From positions 248,001-312,000 of the forward strand of contig MU405220.1 in assembly GCA_022836615.1 (NCBI GenBank): DNA of 64,000 nt, written 5' to 3'. The DNA comes from Annulohypoxylon bovei var. microspora (Eukaryota > Ascomycota > Sordariomycetes > Xylariales > Hypoxylaceae). The position numbers were made by a program, and so were the translations under genes. Numbering within the stretch: position 1 is the stretch's first letter; the number at the start of each line of letters is the position of its first letter. Of this stretch, positions 58,320-64,000 are shown one piece after another. A model generated the notes under the pieces. The model ran no database searches. It was not told the DNA's origin and was given only the letters and a program-made list of their open reading frames with translations.

Positions 58320-60751
58320 CGTGGTTTCTTCGCTGCGTTTGGGAATAGGGGGAAAGTGTTAGTCTGATACTTTCGAGTGTATTTTCTTTTTTCAAGTATT
58401 GTTGATGGATGATAATCTCGCTATGAATCTCAAGGAATGGAAAGCGTGAAGACTTTCAAAACTTTGACAGAGTATCAAAATAGTCTACGAAGACAACCCC
58501 TAATCTCAATGGTTTATCGATCCACATCTCGAAGTAATATACTCGCTTCTAGTCACTCTTCTCATCAACCAAGGGGACTATCTCGGCACGCCTGTTGTTG
58601 TTATTCGACCTTCGATAGAGGCTGTTCATTGTCAAGTGCGAGATATTTCTATTTTCAAATTTTCGCGATTCATCCCGTCCAACCTCCCGGGCATGACGCC
58701 AATGGTAATCTTAGGTGACAAGGCTGAGCGGTGTTGGTTAAATGGGTCAGCTGGTTCCGAGCCTCCCTGGCATCCGGATAGGGGGGGATCCGAAACGGAA
58801 GATTAATACGGAAGCTGCTTCTCTATATCCATGGCCTAGCAATGTATGTCCATATAAAATAGTAAATCCGCGAGGAAAAAAGAATGGTGGAAGGTGCGCA
58901 CATTTATATCATATTATCCCTTGCTCACGTACGCCTCAACCCCCATTTAGGTCGTGCACCTTCGTATGATCATTTGTGATATTCGCCGAAAGTCGATGCT
59001 ATATTTGTTTGGAATAAGTCACATCTCCATCTCGGTGGTTCCCAGTTTAACATTTTGTATTAATCTGTCGCTATCGTGGTGCTATCGTCATCGTCATCGT
59101 CATCTTGGCTTATTTCCCCTCATTCTTGTAGCCTTCGTTCTACACTCGGACGCTCCTAGAACACATCTAGAGTCGAAAAATGACTCCGTCATATGATGCA
59201 TTACCAGTGTCCTTGTCTGGGAAGCGAACTTATTGTCCAAATAGGCTCATGGAGCCCTCCCACCTTAGATATTGCCAAGTATCAAATCCGAAGATGATCG
59301 CCTATCTTTGAATAAGCCATCGAGGACGCGACGTTTCGGTATCCAGCCTGGCAAAGAGTGAAGTTGGCTCTAAGCATGTAAATAGCGACTCGTCATGCCC
59401 AGATTTCCCTCAACAAATTCTTAGTGATCCAGGCCATTGACTGATACCTCAACAATCGAATCCAGGATAAAATTTTGCTGATCGCTTTAGCTTCAATTGC
59501 AAATCCTTCATGTTGCATACATCCGCCAAGTGCGGCTTGTGGCGCTTGGCCTGCGCCTAGAATACGCGAATATAGACGCTTCGGAGTATCATTTCAAAAA
59601 GACTGACGCGGCGCACTGCAATATTGAGCCTTGCGGTCAGCTAGGTTGTGAATCATCGATACCTATGTATGTAGAATGAGTGAATTTGCTATCGTCCACC
59701 ACGTGGGCCGATCAATTCGAAAGACTCATCGACAACATCAATACTTGCGTGTTCCTGCGGCCGTAAAAATATCGAGAAGAGGCCACCTCTCGTCCATTGA
59801 TCGAAAGTTGCTTACTTTTCGTACGTGTTTAGAGGACAGATAAGATGTTGTGGAAATTACAATTATCATCCTGACTGAGTGGTTGTGAGAGATATCTATC
59901 GATTCTTTAGCGAGTGCGAGTCCGATAATCAAAAGCTGCCAATTTATGCAACCTATTGGAATATCTTTCGTTGCTTTTGCCCCTTGAATGAAAAGACGAA
60001 GACACGCTGTTCAAATTGTCCAATGAATGATACGATTTATGAATCCTTCAGTGGTATCGGTAGCCCCCAAGCCTCGGTCCGAGGATTGGGATATGCATAT
60101 CTGGCGTCTTATTTTCCAAGAGAAGAAAAAAACAATCAATTAACCCTTGGAAAAAATAGTTCGTGAGTCAGAGATACGTACCCATCGGATTGCGGCGCTG
60201 TGTATGGTCGTCCGAGCTGAGGCTGGTACGTGGCTAGAGGCTTGTGCCGGGTCAGGCCACATCATGGACGTCATGGGCCCATCATGCCATGCAGGAAGCG
60301 TGCGTATACCATGATCTGGCTGATCTGGCTGATCTGTCCCAGGGCAGGAGCTGGGCACCTCAGGACACGAATTAGGTTGCGGCGGGGCAAACCGACCAAG
60401 CAATTGAACCATTGAGTCTTCACTAAAAGAGCTCAAAGAGGAGGCACTTTCCCAAACCCTATAAACAGCCGGAGCGCAACACATGAGACGATCGGAAAAA
60501 AGGAAACTCGGCATCAAGCAACAGCAAGCAATTACATCCAGATAACATCACATCGTCACAATAAGGTTACAGTCGTAACAATTACTTACATCGTACCTTA
60601 CTTTACTCACCCACAGTTACACTCGATTATACCCGGTTTTATACCAACCGACCAATCAGCGTTCTTATTCAAATTGCCCTGTAATATCATTCGTTACCGA
60701 ATCCGGCAACACTACTACACCGCATATCAGAACCACACCAAGCCACAAGCC
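58320..60751. other. intergenic before acetate kinase
   Basis: About 2.4 kb of mixed DNA. It includes a (CGTCAT)n run near 59086-59104. Frames at 59879-60166 and 60140-60517 show no motif. The last 200 bases are the probable leader of the acetate kinase gene. Confidence 0.45.
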
Positions 60752-61999
60752 ATGACCAAGATCATCCTTTCGATCAACGCGGGGTCCAGCTCCGTCAAGA
60801 TCTCCGCCTACGCCGCACGGCACCATGAGTCGCCGAGACAGCTCGCCGAGGCCGAGATAAGCGGGCTCACGGCCCCGCCCGCCCAGCTCTCCTACCTCCG
60901 GGGCGACGTCCAGGTCAAGAGCCACGAGGAATTGGAGATGGGCGTGTCGGATCAGGATGAAGCCTTCAAGATGCTCCTGCAAACCTTCACCGGCGACCCG
61001 GAGCTGCCCGAGATCTCCGCCAAGAGCGACATCTCCGTGGCCTGCCACCGGGTCGTGCACGGCGGCGACTACAAGACCGCCAAGCTCATCACCCCGGACA
61101 CCTACCACCACCTGGAGCGGCTGACGGACCTGGCGCCGCTGCACAACGCCAACGCCCTGCACATCATCAAGTCGTGCATGGACCTGCTGCCCAGCGCCCT
61201 CAACGTCGCCTACTTCGACTCGCAGTTCCACGCCACCATCCCGCCCCACATCAGCACCTACCCCATCGACCAGGAGATCGCCAAGAACAACCAGCTGCGC
61301 AAGTACGGCTTCCACGGCATCTCCTACTCTTTCATCACCCGCTCCGTCGCCGACTACCTCAGCCGCGACCCCAGCGAGCTCAGCATCATCGCCCTGCACC
61401 TGGGCTCCGGCGCCAGCGCCTGCGCCATCAAGGACGGGGAGAGCTGGGATACCAGCATGGGGCTGACGCCGCTCGCCGGGCTGCCCGGCGCCACGCGCAG
61501 CGGCAGCGTGGACCCGAGCCTGGTGTTCCACTACGCCAGCGACGTCGGCAAGCTCTCCCCCTCGTCGACGAAGGAGCTGCACATCTCGGTGGCCGAGGAG
61601 ATCCTCAACAAGCAGAGCGGGTGGAAGGCGCTGACGGGCACGACAAACTTCGGCGTCATCGCCAATAGCGAGGACCCCAAGTGCAAGCTCGCCTTCGACC
61701 TGCTCGTCGACCGCATCTGCGCCTTCGTCGGGTCGTACTACGTGACGCTGGGCGGGCGCGTGGACGCGCTGGTGTTCGCGGGCGGCATCGGCGAGAAGAG
61801 CGAGAAGCTGCGGGCCGCCGTCGTCGCCCAGACCGAGTGCCTCGGCTTCCGGATCGACTCCAAGCTCAACGCCGCCAAGATCACGAACACCGTCCAGGAC
61901 ATCGGCAAGCAGCACGCCAGGCACCGCACGCTGGTGTGCCGCACCGACGAGCAGTTCGAGATGGCGCGGGGCTGCGCCGAGGACGACGAGCTGTGGTGA
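60752..61999 (+). CDS. acetate kinase (single exon)
   Basis: 415 residues, intronless. I chose the ATG giving MTKIILSINAGSSSVKIS, not the in-frame ATG at 60674, because the family starts just before the first beta strand. ASKHA-fold acetate kinase motifs in order: NAGSSSVK, HRVVHGG, FDSQFHATIP, KYGFHGIS, HLGSGAS, TSMGLTPLAG with TRSGSVDP, and FAGGIGEKS. The enzyme interconverts acetyl phosphate and acetate with ATP in the cytosol. In filamentous fungi it is thought to pair with a phosphoketolase that makes acetyl phosphate, but no such gene is present here. Strong GC bias at third positions opens a 449-codon frame on the other strand, which I reject. An (ACCT)n run follows the stop (62021-62043). 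Confidence 0.95.
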   Translation: MTKIILSINAGSSSVKISAYAARHHESPRQLAEAEISGLTAPPAQLSYLRGDVQVKSHEELEMGVSDQDEAFKMLLQTFTGDPELPEISAKSDISVACHRVVHGGDYKTAKLITPDTYHHLERLTDLAPLHNANALHIIKSCMDLLPSALNVAYFDSQFHATIPPHISTYPIDQEIAKNNQLRKYGFHGISYSFITRSVADYLSRDPSELSIIALHLGSGASACAIKDGESWDTSMGLTPLAGLPGATRSGSVDPSLVFHYASDVGKLSPSSTKELHISVAEEILNKQSGWKALTGTTNFGVIANSEDPKCKLAFDLLVDRICAFVGSYYVTLGGRVDALVFAGGIGEKSEKLRAAVVAQTECLGFRIDSKLNAAKITNTVQDIGKQHARHRTLVCRTDEQFEMARGCAEDDELW

Positions 62000-64000
62000 G
62001 CGGGAGGGTGGCACAGGCTTACCTACCTACCTACCTACCTACCCACCGAGTAATAGACGAGACGAGACGACGGCATATGGCGGGGTGTTAAAAGGAGTTT
62101 GGGACATGTAATATCTACCTATCATGATGGATTTTTAGGGGTTTGGATCTGGGTACTTGGGATATATCCAGCTGCATTTAGAAGTTTCAAAATCAAATAA
62201 TTGTTCACCGATCTTTGAACCATACCTATCCATTGTTCCTCTTGAAGTGTCTGTTGATAATTTTTGAAGGAAAAGAGAGAAAAAACGACGCCCAGCTAGA
62301 TGCTTGTCGCACCATACCAATACCTGCTGTCTCTCGGGACTCAATCCCCCGCCGAAACGAGTGAGATGATCGACAGGCACGAGGGCAGACCCGCCGACCA
62401 AGCACCGTTACATACATACCAGCTAGCATATATGACTTGTAACAATAAGACGGTGGAGATTTCCTCGAATAGTGTTATCCTGTTGGCTGGCGGAGGATTT
62501 CGACCGGATGGTGTGTGTGTGTGAGGCAGGGACCAAGACCAGGCCAGGGTAGGGGCCGGGTCACGATCGCGATGATGCGCCGATGCAAGGTGACATCACG
62601 GGTTTTGATGGGGAAGGGGCATACGCGATCGCGAGCGCAATGTGTAATCGGTGCTTCCTATCCCACGATAGGGTCATTTTACCTAAAATCCTAACACAAG
62701 CTAAAACCCACGAGCGCGGTCTCCCGGTCTCCCCTTTCCTAAACGAGACTACTCCGTACTTAGATAAGGATGGGATGTTTGCTAGTTGGGGCACCATATT
62801 ATAGACGTATTATAGAAAAACGTGTATGGGGGGTTAGATATGCTCAACGATAACTTCGCTTCATGTTGTCACTATTACACACGCGTTAGTATATGTGGTT
62901 TACCAAATTAGCTAAGGCCAGGTGTCGTACCTACTTGCGCTACTATATACTGTAATGCAATGGTGTCAGACAAGACTCCAAAAAAAGGTCCTTATTTTCC
63001 CACCAGGTTCGGCCAAAGTTGATTCGCTCAAACGGACGGCCCCATCGAAATGGAGCCGAGAGACGTCGTGCTACCCGAGCAGCAGCAGGATGGCGGCCAT
63101 GTGGTTACACACGTTACTATGTACTCTTAAGCTTCCTTGCCCGTACGTACATATGCATGCTTCGCCCGGGAGAAGAGGATGTTGACGGATCATCAGGGTC
63201 CATGCCAAGATCAGGGACTTGGTAGTGAACGTGTCACTGTCATCATTGAAACATAATCTTCAACCGCCGTTTATCGCTCATCTAGTCAGATATTCATTCG
63301 TGCAATGACAGCATCCCCATCATCTCCGTAGCTCCTTTTCTAATAGAAAACTCAGTCCTATGCTTAGTCAGTCGGGAAAGTCCGAGTTCTAAACAGCACC
63401 TCATATGCTGACTTGTACAATTGAAGTAAATATTTCAAGTAAATAATGTGTAGATGGGAGAATATTGGTACTTTATCATTAAACATTGCTTCTCATTTTC
63501 GTATGCCATCCGCCCCCTTTTATGTCCGGGCGGACGTTGGTATCTAACCTAACCCAACGTCATATATATATAGGTATTCAAGCAGATAAAACAGATAAAA
63601 TGCCACCCCCTCTGTATATTAGGACTCCTTGCTGGCGAGTCCTCGGCGCGGCTCCCGTGCGCCTGATAATCAGCTCGTATATGCAAGCACAAACATGCTC
63701 TCGCCCTGGCTGATGCCTGTGCACCTGCTATATCCTTTTTATTCTCCAAAGAAGTAAAAATCGAGGGCGACAAGCTAATCAGCCCTGGCAACCGCGCCAC
63801 AGGCGGATAGAAGCAGGAGAAGCACGCATGCCCCTCAAGTGCTTTTCCCGGCCGTCTTTCAGAATATGCAAAAAAATAATAAGGTGCGCCATCGTATGCT
63901 TGCCACCCTTGGTATCGTTGATATGGTCCGTGAGTATGATCCGGAATATACCCAAACGCCGTGTTAAAACAAATCCCATTCGTACCCATCCCTGTGGCAT
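62000..64000. other. intergenic, no gene supported to window end
   Basis: The stretch contains the (ACCT) run at 62021-62043 and overlapping short frames. A 146-codon minus frame at 63549-63989, and another reaching the window edge (63779-64000), could be parts of a gene that continues outside, but I recognise nothing in them. Confidence 0.4.
62021..62043. repeat. (ACCT)n microsatellite
   Basis: Five to six ACCT tetramers directly after the acetate kinase stop codon. Confidence 0.9.

Noticed and set aside
60665..62014. 449-codon minus-strand open frame across acetate kinase
   Set aside because: It mirrors a GC-rich gene and consists of repetitive VGDDAEV/GVGAD-like sequence without motifs, while the plus strand encodes an unmistakable acetate kinase.

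Overview
The window looks like chromosomal DNA of a filamentous ascomycete (Pezizomycotina, probably Sordariomycetes). Genes are monocistronic and lie on both strands. Introns are short (about 45-150 nt) with GTRNGT-like donors and CTRAC/TACTAAC-type branch points. The proteins are standard ascomycete housekeeping families. I found no bacterial operons, CRISPR arrays, rRNA genes or convincing tRNA genes. Placement below Pezizomycotina is inference.

Layout. 1-10 kb is gene-poor: one F-box gene (1582-3165, -) and about 7 kb of intergenic DNA with several short tandem repeats. 10-25 kb is a dense housekeeping block: a GC-rich conserved unknown (10049-11242, +), the ESCRT-I subunit VPS37 (-), the nucleoporin Nup84/Nup107 (-), the twin-CX9C protein CMC4 (-, built from four tiny exons), SUMO (+) and a three-LIM protein (-). 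27-33 kb holds an eight-exon monocarboxylate-transporter-like MFS gene (+), an eight-exon fused succinyl-CoA ligase alpha-beta protein (-) and COX19 (-). 33.8-40.6 kb holds a GPI-anchored cysteine-rich surface protein (+), the GATOR1/SEACIT subunit NPR3 (+) and a bHLH transcription factor (-). 40.6-46.4 kb is a large intergenic region. SFT2 (+) follows at 46.4-47.6 kb. 47.6-52.7 kb is AT-rich and holds an assembly gap between homopolymers and a 693-bp inverted-repeat transposon with a 9-bp target-site duplication. 52.7-62 kb holds a La-motif RNA-binding protein (+), a small secreted protein that seems cut short by a stop (-) and acetate kinase (+). 62-64 kb has no gene I can support.

Functional themes, as far as the genes connect: mitochondrial biology (CMC4, COX19 and the SCS fusion, which has a targeting-like leader), membrane traffic (VPS37, SFT2), nutrient and carbon handling (NPR3/TORC1, acetate kinase, MCT-like transporter) and gene expression (NUP84, SUMO, bHLH, La protein). 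They are separate transcription units and I see no biosynthetic cluster or operon. The least ordinary items are the SCS alpha-beta fusion lacking the usual ATP-grasp glycine loop, the CMC4 gene with an ATG-only coding exon and a 13-nt microexon, the MULE-like non-autonomous element, and a nested GC palindrome near 26.7 kb. Exon borders were derived by hand from splice motifs, reading frame and remembered family signatures. No alignment or RNA evidence was available.
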